DNA from: an uncultured Dorea sp.
GTDB taxonomy: Bacteria > Bacillota > Clostridia > Lachnospirales > Lachnospiraceae
Assembly (NCBI GenBank): GCA_910584575.1
Contig: CAJUBG010000001.1
Coordinates: forward strand, 70,496-134,495
Direction: 5' to 3'
Length of the DNA stretch: 64,000 nucleotides
This document shows positions 36,801-44,764 of the stretch, piece after piece (within the stretch, counting starts at the first letter, position 1; every line of letters starts with the position of its first letter). The notes under the pieces were generated by a model. The model did not search any database. It had not been told where the DNA came from and was given only the letters and a program-made list of their open reading frames with translations. The position numbers and the translations under genes are program-made.

Positions 36801-37023
36801 CCTTCGGCTTTTTACCGGCAAGCAAAGCCTGCAAGGTCTTTCTACAGTCCTTCTCCATAAGGTTCGCCAGGATTATATCCGCCCTGGCAGCCTGTTCTGA
36901 GTCAAATTCCTCACTTTCATAAAACTCATGTGTAAAGTGCTCAAACGGAAGTATTTCCTTCATACTCTCAAAGGCGCTACATGGACGACCTGTTAAATAG
37001 AAATGTAAGCAGCAATAATACAT
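33880..37023 (-). CDS. Soluble hybrid sensor histidine kinase with PAS domains and two receivers
   Basis: About 1047 residues with no membrane segment. An N-terminal pseudo-receiver-like region (1-120), PAS domains near 130-250 and 260-380, a further sensor region (about 390-520), HisKA with SHDIRTP near 545, HATPase with N-box LNLMSNAVKYTG near 662 and GIGM/GTGLGM, then two receivers with Asp in IIDWMLPD near 835 and LILMDIQMP near 970. A cytoplasmic phosphorelay kinase. The ATG at 37023 has AGGGGAG upstream; the frame extends to 37089 without a good site. No partner HPt protein or regulator adjacent. Confidence 0.92.
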   Translation of the reverse strand: MYYCCLHFYLTGRPCSAFESMKEILPFEHFTHEFYESEEFDSEQAARADIILANLMEKDCRKTLQALLAGKKPKARLILLAGKEQILTIEDCLGEVCDVWVMPMSDAEAKFRFQKLQHEQKMEKDYWQTSQFFEATINNVPNLIWYKDKDGIHEKVNDSFCRTVNKTKEQVEGRGHAYIWDVEADDPACIESEREVMSRRQTCISEETIKTGEGTRLLTTYKSPLYDLDGSVMGTVGVAIDVTQERAYEKEIVEKNRTLETVFTTMDCGILCHTLDGSSITSINRAALNILGYESQEEMMNAGFCMVADSVLDEDKPKLRESITSLKRIGDSASVEYRVKHKDGKLLHVMGNIKLLKENGEEFYQRFLLDCTKQKLEEEKKDQHNQALVQALSIDYNRVCYFDLSTGRGIPLQGTKDQTEMFDSVFHGEISFEKSMENYIEAFVYEADRDMMRQEVSRENLRSKLAEKGIHFVNHRVSWNGNTKYFQMKVVRTGGWNENQGIVMGFRNVDGEIREAMEKKNLLEDALMQANRASKAKSIFLSNMSHDIRTPMNAIVGFTALAITHIDHKERVEEYLQKIMTSGNHLLSLINDVLDMSRIESGKIRLDEKKCSLPEILHGLRNILQADIHAKQLELYIDTVDVFDEEIFCDKLRLNQVLLNLMSNAVKYTGPGGIISLRITERPGAPKGSANYEFSIKDNGIGMSQEFVEHIFEPFERERNSTISRIQGTGLGMAITRNIVDMMNGSISVKSELDVGTEVKVSFTFRLPSKEKEPQDIPELKGLRALVVDDSFDSCDSVSYMLEQIGMRAEWTLSGKEAVLRTHQSVMRNDVYSVYIIDWMLPDMNGIEVARRIRKEMGEHVSIILMTAYDWAEVEEEAREAGVMAFCGKPMFLSELRRCLYSLVHAKDESKDSKEQDQVRCRTGRILLAEDNELNQEIAEVILEEAGFTVEIAEDGQKALDMLKNAGGGYYQLILMDIQMPNMNGYEAARAIRKLSNRELSEIPIIAMTANAFEEDRQEALKSGMNGHIAKPIDVGLLFGVLEKILA

Positions 37024-37191
37024 GGTCTGTTCTCCCCTCTTAATTCTGCAAATATAACTCTGATGAATGCGGTACTCCCGTGTCAGCACACGAAACTAAT
37101 AGCTACGCATATTATATCTCATATTTTATCAACTGTTAAAATCTATGTCAATATGCATTATCGGACGAAGTCGGGTCGTTTTGCCAGGATA

Positions 37192-37221
37192 TTGCTTTCT
37201 TATTTTTATATGTGATATAAT
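37192..37221 (+). promoter_or_regulatory. Promoter of the DUF4253 gene
   Basis: TTGCTT (37192-37197), 18 bp, TATAAT (37216-37221). Confidence 0.6.
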
Positions 37222-37279
37222 GTAAGCAGCTTTACATCACATAAACCCGTTTATCAAAGAAAGGAAGCAGAAGTATACT

Positions 37280-38002
37280 ATGAAAGAATCAACCAGACAG
37301 ATTGCAGAGAGGTTTCAATGTAAATATACTGTTTTTGAAAAGGGCACCGACCCAGCATTACTGAACCAGGCTTATCGGACTGCCTTTCATGCCGGCAAAA
37401 AGAGTGGGGGCTTTCCGGCGATTCTTTTACTGGAGGAGAATGTAATAGACTGGCTGGATTACGTTTCCCAGGAGAACCTCAATCGTGACGCACTTATTGC
37501 GGACTGTGGGAATAACGGCAAGGAGATTCTCAAAGAACGTTTTGAAGGATATATGGAGGACTTTGAAATAGATGATATGGACGATTTCATCGGGAAAGAA
37601 ACCGAAGGAGAGATTGTAAATCATTTTATAAGCTATATATCATTTCAGGGCAACGAATTGGCAGAAGATACCCTTCTCCTTGAACTTCCCGTCAAAAACC
37701 CCTGGGAGATTATCGCCTACCTTCCCATGGGCGGCTGGAATGACTGTCCTGCGCCGGAGGATATGATCTCTATCTGTAAATACTGGTATGAGAAGTATCA
37801 GGCTGTTCCCGCGGCATTTACCAGCGATGTATTGGAGTTCTATGCACCCGCCAGACTGAACGGAGAGGACAGCCTTGAGGCCGCCAAGGAGCACTATGCC
37901 TTCTGCACAGACAGAATCGACCAGGGAACCAGGACATGTAAAGTGTCAGAATTGGCGGCAGGGCTTGAGGAATCAAATGTGTGGTATTTTTGGTGGGATT
38001 AA
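37280..38002 (+). CDS. DUF4253 domain protein
   Basis: 240-residue soluble acidic protein. The C-terminal half has the DUF4253 blocks YLPMGGWNDCPAPEDMI near 150, KYWYEKYQAVPAAFTSDVLEF near 170-190 and EHYAFCTDRIDQGT near 210. The family is uncharacterised and sometimes sits near toxin immunity genes; no toxin is near here. Own promoter; terminator at 38010-38060. Confidence 0.82.
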   Translation: MKESTRQIAERFQCKYTVFEKGTDPALLNQAYRTAFHAGKKSGGFPAILLLEENVIDWLDYVSQENLNRDALIADCGNNGKEILKERFEGYMEDFEIDDMDDFIGKETEGEIVNHFISYISFQGNELAEDTLLLELPVKNPWEIIAYLPMGGWNDCPAPEDMISICKYWYEKYQAVPAAFTSDVLEFYAPARLNGEDSLEAAKEHYAFCTDRIDQGTRTCKVSELAAGLEESNVWYFWWD

Positions 38003-38009
38003 TATCTTT

Positions 38010-38060
38010 GAGCTTTCTGTACGGTGTTTGTTCACAAATGCCTCAACAGAAAGCTCTTTT
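38010..38060 (+). terminator. Terminator overlapping the end of the VOC gene
   Basis: GAGCTTTCTG (38010-38019) pairs perfectly with CAGAAAGCTC (38047-38056), followed by TTTT. The right arm is coding sequence of the convergent VOC gene. Confidence 0.75.
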
Positions 38061-38402
38061 CACTTCGATTACATGCCTGTCCGGATCATAAAATCGAATC
38101 ACTTCGTTCTCATCCTCATCCCGCCCGACTAAAAACTCCACATGAAAATCCGATGCCGCCAATCTTTCCCTAAACGCCTCCACATCCAGAGTCTCAAAGT
38201 ATAACTCCATATCATTACCGCCATATACGGCTGAAATCTCCAGGGAATCCTCCCAGGGCGAACTCTCCTCCAGAACAATCCCTCCGGCAAACAGAACCTT
38301 CCTTCCCAAATCAGCCGTAACCATAAGCCCCAACACCTCCTGATAAAACCGGCGTGACCGTTCCATATCTTTCACAATCAATAATACATTCTTTAATACC
38401 AC
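38043..38402 (-). CDS. VOC (glyoxalase/bleomycin resistance) family protein
   Basis: 119 residues with a GTG start, chosen because GGAGG (in the last codons of the upstream gene) lies seven bases before it. Typical betaalphabetabetabeta strands: VLLIVKDMERSRRFYQEVLGL at the start and FYDPDRHVIEVKRA at the end, the usual place of the metal-binding Glu. Substrate unknown. It starts two bases after the stop of the nucleotidyltransferase gene, so it is the last gene of a four-gene operon. Confidence 0.85.
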   Translation of the reverse strand: MVLKNVLLIVKDMERSRRFYQEVLGLMVTADLGRKVLFAGGIVLEESSPWEDSLEISAVYGGNDMELYFETLDVEAFRERLAASDFHVEFLVGRDEDENEVIRFYDPDRHVIEVKRAFC

Positions 38403-38404
38403 TT

Positions 38405-39193
38405 TTATCCCTCCATACACAATGATTGAAGCCCCAACACCCTGTCCATAAAAATCCGGTTCAGCACGTCCCAATCCTTCAGATGGTCATCCTCCATCAA
38501 ATCAGCAATCTCTTTCTGTCTCTCAAGCTCTGACGCTATAAAATCAATCACTAAGGGAAGCTGCGGATTGAGCTGTCCCTCCTTTGTCGTCTTCTTAATT
38601 CTAAGAAGTTCTTCTACTTGGGCGCAAAGCCCCTCCGGCAGCTTAAGCTTCATCAGCTCATCAAACAGCACCGGAGGCGGACAATGATTTTCTTCTATAT
38701 ACCGGCATGCCAACAACGGGCGCAGGGCATAGAAGTACTTCTTATACTTTACCCTGTCCGTCTGTAAATGACCGTAAAATGTATTGGCAGCCGTCCCCCG
38801 ATAATGATGTACCGCCGCCTTCTTAGAAAAATATACCTTGGCTTCTCGATAAATCTCATCCCATTCCGGACGTTTACGATAAACCACAGGAGAATTACTC
38901 CATTCAAACAGCGTGGCATTGCCTTTATAGAACTGTCTCAGCGCCTTCTTCAAATCCCATCCATTGATATCCAACACATCATCCAACTGCCAGTCAATCG
39001 TATCCTTCTTTTCATCCAGTCGAAGATAATCCTTGCGCACTCTCTGATAAACGAACCGCACGTCATAATCGCTGTCAGGAGACGATAATCCCCATGCCCG
39101 GCTGCCAGATTCCACAGCCAGAAGTATCCTTACATTCTCCCTTTGCTCTATCTCGTCTAATTTCACCTGAATCTCGTCAAATATATCTCTCAT
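38405..39193 (-). CDS. RlaP-type nucleotidyltransferase, second copy
   Basis: 262 residues of the polymerase-beta superfamily (PF10127, YcgL/RlaP group). Active-site pattern GSRAWGLSSPDSDYDVRF near 30-47: a GS motif and a D-x-D pair for metal. The C-terminal helical part includes QFYKGNATLFEW near 86. The family has been linked to RNA repair gene sets; the substrate is unproven. Its ATG overlaps the stop of the first copy by four bases. The two copies are diverged paralogues rather than a recent duplication. Confidence 0.88.
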   Translation of the reverse strand: MRDIFDEIQVKLDEIEQRENVRILLAVESGSRAWGLSSPDSDYDVRFVYQRVRKDYLRLDEKKDTIDWQLDDVLDINGWDLKKALRQFYKGNATLFEWSNSPVVYRKRPEWDEIYREAKVYFSKKAAVHHYRGTAANTFYGHLQTDRVKYKKYFYALRPLLACRYIEENHCPPPVLFDELMKLKLPEGLCAQVEELLRIKKTTKEGQLNPQLPLVIDFIASELERQKEIADLMEDDHLKDWDVLNRIFMDRVLGLQSLCMEG

Positions 39194-40227
39194 GAAAACA
39201 TCTCCTGAACTGTTCCTGTCTCGATACTTTTCCGGTTCACATACTCTACGAACGCCTCAACCTTCTCCATGTCCGGCCCATCCGGAAGCGTACAGTTTTC
39301 TGCCGCTTCCTCCAGACGCCTCTCATAGTCCGCCACAATCTCATAGAACTCTGCCTGAAAAGTCCCGTCTGCTTTCTGGAAGCCTCCCTGGCGCACCTTC
39401 ATAAGCAGCTCTAAGTCTCCTCGCCTGTTAGTCCGAATCTGCCCGTGTTCCAGGATATCGAATGCCATCATAAAGAGGCGAAGCAGATGCATGGCATGTT
39501 TATTCAGGTGGTTATCGTCCTTCTTCTTATTCCGTTTGCCAATCTTATCGTAATCTCTCACCACGTTACTCATCGTCGCCCACATACCCTCATAATCCCG
39601 CAACGGCAGATGCTTATAACTGGCGTCCACAAAAATCTCTGTCTCCAACTCAGGATTCAAAGCCTCGTCAATATACAGCCGGATACTTCCATTAGAAAAC
39701 GTCCCATATCTCCGGTTGAAATCGTCCAATGCATTTTTCACAGAAGTTAAAATATGCCTCTCCCGTTCCGTCTGCTCCATATTATCCCGCGCAATAGCAT
39801 TCTGCAGGCGGCGAAGCTGCGCCCCCGCATAACCCCCAAAAGATTTCACGGCACGCTTTGTCAAAAACAGGTCTGTATGGTCAATCAATTCCTGTCCAAG
39901 CCTCGTCTTGATTAAATACTGGTCTTCATCCAGCCCTAACAGTTCGCAGGTATTCGGATTACATTCCAACAGCAGGCGTATAATCTTGTTGAAGGAATAA
40001 ATCACCGTATCTGTCTGCCGGTCCTCATACTGCTCGAACCGAGTAAGGCCAAGCAAATCCGAGGGCAGGGAGAGTGTGACCCCGCGAAAATCAACATCAC
40101 TGTTCTCATTACTGGTGCCATAGGCATGGCTGCCGCCCAGTCCGAGAAGGATAATACGGCTGCCAAGGCGTTCATTGGTTCTGAGAAAATCATATTCTTT
40201 TGTCATCATCAAAGCTCTGAAATCCAT
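39190..40227 (-). CDS. RlaP-type nucleotidyltransferase, first copy
   Basis: About 345 residues of the same polymerase-beta superfamily. Active site GGSHAYGTSNENSDVDFRG near 31-49, then NKIIRLLLECNPNTCELLGL near 82-100. Longer than the second copy, with a C-terminal helical region rich in charged residues (about 220-345). The ATG at 40227 follows GAAGGTG; a GTG nine bases upstream has no correct spacing. Twenty-one bases behind the zinc-ribbon membrane protein gene. Confidence 0.88.
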   Translation of the reverse strand: MDFRALMMTKEYDFLRTNERLGSRIILLGLGGSHAYGTSNENSDVDFRGVTLSLPSDLLGLTRFEQYEDRQTDTVIYSFNKIIRLLLECNPNTCELLGLDEDQYLIKTRLGQELIDHTDLFLTKRAVKSFGGYAGAQLRRLQNAIARDNMEQTERERHILTSVKNALDDFNRRYGTFSNGSIRLYIDEALNPELETEIFVDASYKHLPLRDYEGMWATMSNVVRDYDKIGKRNKKKDDNHLNKHAMHLLRLFMMAFDILEHGQIRTNRRGDLELLMKVRQGGFQKADGTFQAEFYEIVADYERRLEEAAENCTLPDGPDMEKVEAFVEYVNRKSIETGTVQEMFS

Positions 40228-40248
40228 GGAAATCACCTTCTTCTTACA

Positions 40249-41181
40249 TTAAAACGGCACAACCGTATGAGGTTTTTGGCTCTGCTCTACCTGTCTCCAG
40301 ATATGTCTTACAGAAGAAAAACTAGCCCATATTGCAAGAGCGTATCCTATAACCAAATCCTTTGCTACACCTTGAATGACATCTGGTTCTTCTAAAAATG
40401 CAGGAACAAGAGCCAGGGAATCTACCAAAGAAAGATAATACATATCTCCGAGCTCCTGATAAATCACAATTCCAAGCGAAGCATATTCCGCCGCCATAAT
40501 CATCAGGCAGGCGGTTACAATACAGATTACGATTCCCTTTCTTGACAATCTCCTGCCAAGCATATCATAACCTTTTATTCCGCAAAATACCATCGCAAAT
40601 CCGGCAATTCCGGCAATGAAGCCAAACATACCAATCACCACCCACAAAACGGCGCCGAGTAAAGTTCCTATAACCGCCCCAAGAAGCCCCAGAAATATAT
40701 TCTCCTTCTGTCCGTTTTGCCCGCTTGTGCCGTTTATCTCCTGCGTAAAGCAATTCTCACAGAGCAAGACCGGCGTTCCGTCTAAGGCCGCGGCACGCAG
40801 AGGCAGTACATTTTTACATTGAGAACAGCAGTTGCGTATTCCACATTCCAGACATTTGGAAGTAAGCTCTGAAACAATGAGCGTCAGATTGTCCTTGTCG
40901 TCTATCTCGGTTGACTCCACGTTGAGGGTAATCGTATCATTACCGTTATAGCCCGTATATTGTATGGTTGAATGTCTTTGTTCCAGTTCTTGAAGAAAGG
41001 CTAAAAAGTTATCTTTTACTCCGCTTTTTTCTATGTCTGCATGAAGCTGTATCCGAAACTGATTCAGCGCCTTCACCGGTATGATCAGCAGCGCAATCCC
41101 ATTCACAGCCCCATGCATTACATTATAGGTTTTCTCATACACAAAGCCTTCTGGCATGAGATTTTCAATCTGTATATCCAT
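40249..41181 (-). CDS. Membrane protein with Cys-rich zinc-ribbon-like segment
   Basis: 310 residues, not recognised as a known family. A cytoplasmic N-terminal part (1-105) is followed by CLECGIRNCCSQC and CENC near 109-145, a likely metal-binding ribbon, and four or so membrane segments (about 165-215, 225-245, 290-305). Good Shine-Dalgarno GAAGGAGGAG before ATG. First gene of the operon with the two RlaP-type nucleotidyltransferases and the VOC protein. A role in the same process is inferred only from position. Confidence 0.7.
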   Translation of the reverse strand: MDIQIENLMPEGFVYEKTYNVMHGAVNGIALLIIPVKALNQFRIQLHADIEKSGVKDNFLAFLQELEQRHSTIQYTGYNGNDTITLNVESTEIDDKDNLTLIVSELTSKCLECGIRNCCSQCKNVLPLRAAALDGTPVLLCENCFTQEINGTSGQNGQKENIFLGLLGAVIGTLLGAVLWVVIGMFGFIAGIAGFAMVFCGIKGYDMLGRRLSRKGIVICIVTACLMIMAAEYASLGIVIYQELGDMYYLSLVDSLALVPAFLEEPDVIQGVAKDLVIGYALAIWASFSSVRHIWRQVEQSQKPHTVVPF

Positions 41182-41363
41182 AGTCTTCTCCTCCTTCGAT
41201 TTTATAATAACATCTTTTCTGTCAATACTTCACAAAAATTATACCATGATCTCATTCAATGTGTCAACCAAAACAGAACAAACGTTTGCATCTCTTTTCA
41301 TTAAAATCCAAAAAACTAAAAAATCTTTCACTCCTTTTTCCCACAAAAAAGGTTATATTTATT

Positions 41364-41377
41364 GTAAGACGTTTTAC
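41364..41377. promoter_or_regulatory. Imperfect palindrome before the sigma factor gene
   Basis: GTAAGACGTTTTAC is a 14-bp near-palindrome (12 of 14 positions symmetrical) 32 bp before the start codon. Possible operator or autoregulatory site. Confidence 0.4.
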
Positions 41378-41409
41378 AGGACAACACCCCTTAAGAGAGG
41401 AGAAGCATT

Positions 41410-41970
41410 TTGGAGGACAGAGAGCTGATTCGGCGGATTCAAAACGGACAAACAGAATACTTAAACGAGATTGCCGTCAAATACTACGATGACATCTACT
41501 ATTTCTGCTGTTACCAGACCGGCAGCCGAGAGGAGGCTTACGACTTAGCTCAGGACACCTTCCTGCGTTTCATAAAATATGCAGACAATTATCAGTACCG
41601 CAATCTAAAGGGATATCTCCTGACCATTGCCATGAACCTGTGTCGGGATTATATGCGAACGGCCTCGCAGACACCGGCAAAGGCTGAACCTTTAGAATAC
41701 ATGGAGTATGCGGCCACGGCAGACAACACAAAAGCCCCAAACCCTGCGGGCGATACACAGACCTCGGAAAACTCTCTGGTGCTTAAAGAAGCCCTCGCAA
41801 AGCTTCCGGAGAATCAGCGGGAGGCTGTGCTTCTCCATCATTTCTACGGATATAAAAACCGAGAAATCGCCCGAATAACAGGCGCCTCTTACGATGCTGT
41901 CAAGTCCCGGCTCCGCCAGGGGATGAAACGCTTGAAGGAACTGCTTCACCAGAGTGATTTTAACCAATAA
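41410..41970 (+). CDS. ECF-like sigma factor with TTG start
   Basis: 186 residues. Region 2 (EAYDLAQDTFLRFIKYADNY, then LKGYLLTIAMNLCRDYMR) and region 4 (LPENQREAVLLHHFYGYKNREIARITG and AVKSRLRQGMKRLKELL) are clear. The start is TTG at 41410, with AGGAG seven bases upstream; no ATG is close. It begins an operon with a membrane protein and an ABC transporter. Such sigma-plus-transporter operons often respond to cell-envelope antibiotics. Confidence 0.88.
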   Translation: MEDRELIRRIQNGQTEYLNEIAVKYYDDIYYFCCYQTGSREEAYDLAQDTFLRFIKYADNYQYRNLKGYLLTIAMNLCRDYMRTASQTPAKAEPLEYMEYAATADNTKAPNPAGDTQTSENSLVLKEALAKLPENQREAVLLHHFYGYKNREIARITGASYDAVKSRLRQGMKRLKELLHQSDFNQ

Positions 41971-41994
41971 TTGCAGAAAGGAGACTTAAATACC

Positions 41995-42789
41995 GTGACA
42001 TCACAAAAAAGAGCAACGCCTCCTGCCGGAAGGCATAAAGACCAGGCCATAAATCTCACAGACTGGAAATTCCCAATGGATGAAACGAAAAAAGCCCAAA
42101 GCCTGTCCGTCATCAGGATGGCGGCAGAGCAGAAGCGTATCCGCCCCTGCCCTACATTTATAGAGCAGCTCTTTAACCAGCTTCGCTTCCAGACCTGGAG
42201 GTATTGGATACTCCAAGGCATGATTCTGCTGACCGCCATGGTTTTGGCGCTTACCCTTCACAAACGACAGGCAGACCGTATAGAGACACTTGCCGCCTGC
42301 TCTGTATTCCTTGTGTTTGCGGGAAATATTTTCCTCGGCCATGTGGCAAGCCTGTTCTCCTGGCATATGGCAGAACTTGAGCAGACCTTGTACCTGAACC
42401 TGAAACAGATGGTGTGTATCCGAATGTTGGAGGCAGGGATTGCCGATCTGGTCATACTGACATTGTTCCTAATCATCACTGGCAGCAAACAGCCCTCAGA
42501 AATCGGCACCTCCCTCATCTATATGCTGGTTCCGTTTCTGTGGTCAGACACCCTGTATCTGCATATGCTGACAAACCTAAGGAATATTTCCCTGGGTTTC
42601 CGTTCCCTTGCCTTTGGCCTGCTCAGCGGCATTCTTGCGCTTTTCCCTATATTATGGGAATCCGTCTATCAGCCAAAGTATCTGGTCATTTGGCAGATAT
42701 TGACGCTCGCAGGGCTGTGTCTGCTGATTGCAGAAGTCTACGGCCTTCTTGGAAAAATAGAAAATGGAGGTGACATATGCCTGAATTAA
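41995..42789 (+). CDS. Multi-pass membrane protein of the sigma/ABC operon
   Basis: About 264 residues with a GTG start (GAAAGGAG lies 11 bases upstream; slightly long). The first 75 residues are hydrophilic and probably cytoplasmic; then six hydrophobic segments (about 80-100, 108-126, 150-170, 180-200, 210-228, 235-255). The hydrophilic N-terminus plus membrane part could be an anti-sigma factor for the 41410 gene, or part of the transporter. No zinc finger is seen. It overlaps the ATPase gene by 13 bp. Confidence 0.75.
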   Translation: MTSQKRATPPAGRHKDQAINLTDWKFPMDETKKAQSLSVIRMAAEQKRIRPCPTFIEQLFNQLRFQTWRYWILQGMILLTAMVLALTLHKRQADRIETLAACSVFLVFAGNIFLGHVASLFSWHMAELEQTLYLNLKQMVCIRMLEAGIADLVILTLFLIITGSKQPSEIGTSLIYMLVPFLWSDTLYLHMLTNLRNISLGFRSLAFGLLSGILALFPILWESVYQPKYLVIWQILTLAGLCLLIAEVYGLLGKIENGGDICLN

Positions 42790-43679
42790 AATTAGACCGT
42801 ATTACAAAACACTTCAAAAATAAAATCGCCGTGGATAACGTGTCCTTAACCCTGCGGGAAGGTGTGTACGGATTTCTCGGCGCAAACGGCGCAGGAAAGA
42901 CAACCCTTCTGCGCATGATCTGCGGCGTACTGAAGCCAACCTTTGGAGAGATAAGCTGCAACGGCATAGAGATTGGCAGACTGGACGGTGATTACCGATA
43001 CCTTCTGGGATATCTGCCCCAGGACTTTGGCTATTATCCGGAATTTACCGCCAGACGGTATCTGGAATATCTGGCGGCATGTAAGGCAGTCCCTAAGGCT
43101 CTTGCGAAAGAGAGGGTTGAGGAAATGCTTCACCTGACCGGCCTGGCCAACGACCAGCGAAATAAAATTAAGACATTTTCCGGCGGAATGCTTCGGAGGC
43201 TTGGAATCGCCCAGGCACTTCTAAACGACCCTGAGCTTCTCATACTTGACGAGCCCACCTCCGGACTTGACCCCAAAGAACGGATACGTTTCCGCAACAT
43301 TATCAGCTCACTGTCCAAGGGGCGAATCATCATCCTGTCCACCCATATCGTCTCCGATGTAGAATTTATCGCAGATGAAATACTGCTTATGAAACAGGGC
43401 AGAATGATTGAGCAGGGAACCGTGGCAGAAGTCACGCAGAGCGTAAACGGCAAAGTGTGGGAATATCTTGCCGCGCCAGAGGAAGCCATAAGGATGAACG
43501 AAGCCTTCCCTGTCAGCAATCTGAAAAACGAGGGGGAAAAGGTGCGCCTTCGGCTTCTGTCAGACACATGCCCCTGTGAAGGCGCAATAAAGGTTCCCCC
43601 AGGACTTGAGGACGTATATTTATATCACTTTGAGGAGGTGTCAGAACATGGGGACCATTTGGAAAGAAGAACTTTATAA
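42777..43679 (+). CDS. ABC transporter ATP-binding protein
   Basis: 300 residues. Walker A GANGAGKTT near 36, Q-loop YLPQDFGYY near 81, signature FSGGMLRRLG near 131, Walker B LLILDEP near 153, H-loop STH near 189, plus a C-terminal extension of about 80 residues. Resembles bacitracin-type (BcrA-like) exporters. Overlaps both neighbours, so tightly coupled. Confidence 0.94.
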   Translation: MPELKLDRITKHFKNKIAVDNVSLTLREGVYGFLGANGAGKTTLLRMICGVLKPTFGEISCNGIEIGRLDGDYRYLLGYLPQDFGYYPEFTARRYLEYLAACKAVPKALAKERVEEMLHLTGLANDQRNKIKTFSGGMLRRLGIAQALLNDPELLILDEPTSGLDPKERIRFRNIISSLSKGRIIILSTHIVSDVEFIADEILLMKQGRMIEQGTVAEVTQSVNGKVWEYLAAPEEAIRMNEAFPVSNLKNEGEKVRLRLLSDTCPCEGAIKVPPGLEDVYLYHFEEVSEHGDHLERRTL

Positions 43680-44754
43680 GATAGCATCCAGAAAAATCGT
43701 CTGGCTTGGCGTGTTTCTTTTGCTCGCTTTCGTAACGATACGCTTATATGGAGAATGCTGCCACTATACCACCACCATTGACGGAAATACTTATCAGGGA
43801 CGCGAGGCAATCCGCAAAGACAAGGAGTTGACCCGCCGCTGCGCAGGACTGCTGACCAAAGAAAAAGTGAGCCGTCTCTACAAGGAATATGGTTTCTTTT
43901 ATTATGACAGAAAAACCGATACCGCTGTCGGGAACTACTGTAACCGCTTTATCACGGAAAATTTTACCAACTTCCGGCAGACCGACGGATACAGTCCGGA
44001 TGAAATCTATTTTCTGAAAGGGGAGGAATGGAAACGCAATGCCGCGTACCTTCTTGAAAATGATGTACGTTTCGACTATGTCTACGGATGGAATGATTTT
44101 ACGGAAATGTACGTATTCACCATAGTGGCGCTGTTTATCATATTGATTCTGGGGCTGTCTCCGGTGTTTGCCGAGGAGTATCAGCTTAAGACGGCAGATA
44201 TCTTAAGGACTACCCGCCGTGGAAAAGGAAGTGGAATCTGGCTGAAAATCCTTGCGGCATTGAGCTTCTCCATCGCCCTGACATGCGGGGCCTGCGCTTA
44301 TCTGTGGCTTATCTACCTTGCCGTATACGGCGCGCAGGGATGGGATGCCTCCTCCATTTTATTGAGTTTTGTCACACCTTACGGCTACTGTCCGGAAAGT
44401 ATCCTGGGGTACTTTATTTACATCACATCCCTAAGCCTCGTCGGAGTCCTTCTTCTGACCGGCATTGTGATTGGTATCTCGGCTCTGTGCAAAAGTCCGT
44501 TCCTTGTGTTGATTCTCTCTCTTTGCGCATACCTGTTCCCTGTTGTCTGGGTTCAGATACTTGGACCCATGTGGCTTTTCGGAGTGACTATGACAAAAAA
44601 TATCACCCATTTTATGACATCTATGCCGGTATATCTTCCGATGGGCTCAGGATTTGCATTTTCCGCAGAACAAATAATGGTACATCTGGGGATTGCCCTG
44701 GCTGTGGGAATCGGCGGGATATGCCTTGGATATCACAGATACCGCAACTGCTGA
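43648..44754 (+). CDS. ABC-2 type permease
   Basis: About 368 residues. N-terminal membrane segment (residues 14-28), a large extracellular loop of about 130 residues with several Tyr and Asp, then five or six membrane segments. This long loop is typical of ABC-2 permeases that sense or bind envelope-active peptides. ATG at 43648 follows GAGGAGGTG and overlaps the ATPase gene by 32 bp. Ends 10 bp before the convergent acyltransferase stop. Confidence 0.85.
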   Translation: MGTIWKEELYKIASRKIVWLGVFLLLAFVTIRLYGECCHYTTTIDGNTYQGREAIRKDKELTRRCAGLLTKEKVSRLYKEYGFFYYDRKTDTAVGNYCNRFITENFTNFRQTDGYSPDEIYFLKGEEWKRNAAYLLENDVRFDYVYGWNDFTEMYVFTIVALFIILILGLSPVFAEEYQLKTADILRTTRRGKGSGIWLKILAALSFSIALTCGACAYLWLIYLAVYGAQGWDASSILLSFVTPYGYCPESILGYFIYITSLSLVGVLLLTGIVIGISALCKSPFLVLILSLCAYLFPVVWVQILGPMWLFGVTMTKNITHFMTSMPVYLPMGSGFAFSAEQIMVHLGIALAVGIGGICLGYHRYRNC

Positions 44755-44764
44755 GAAATAAACC

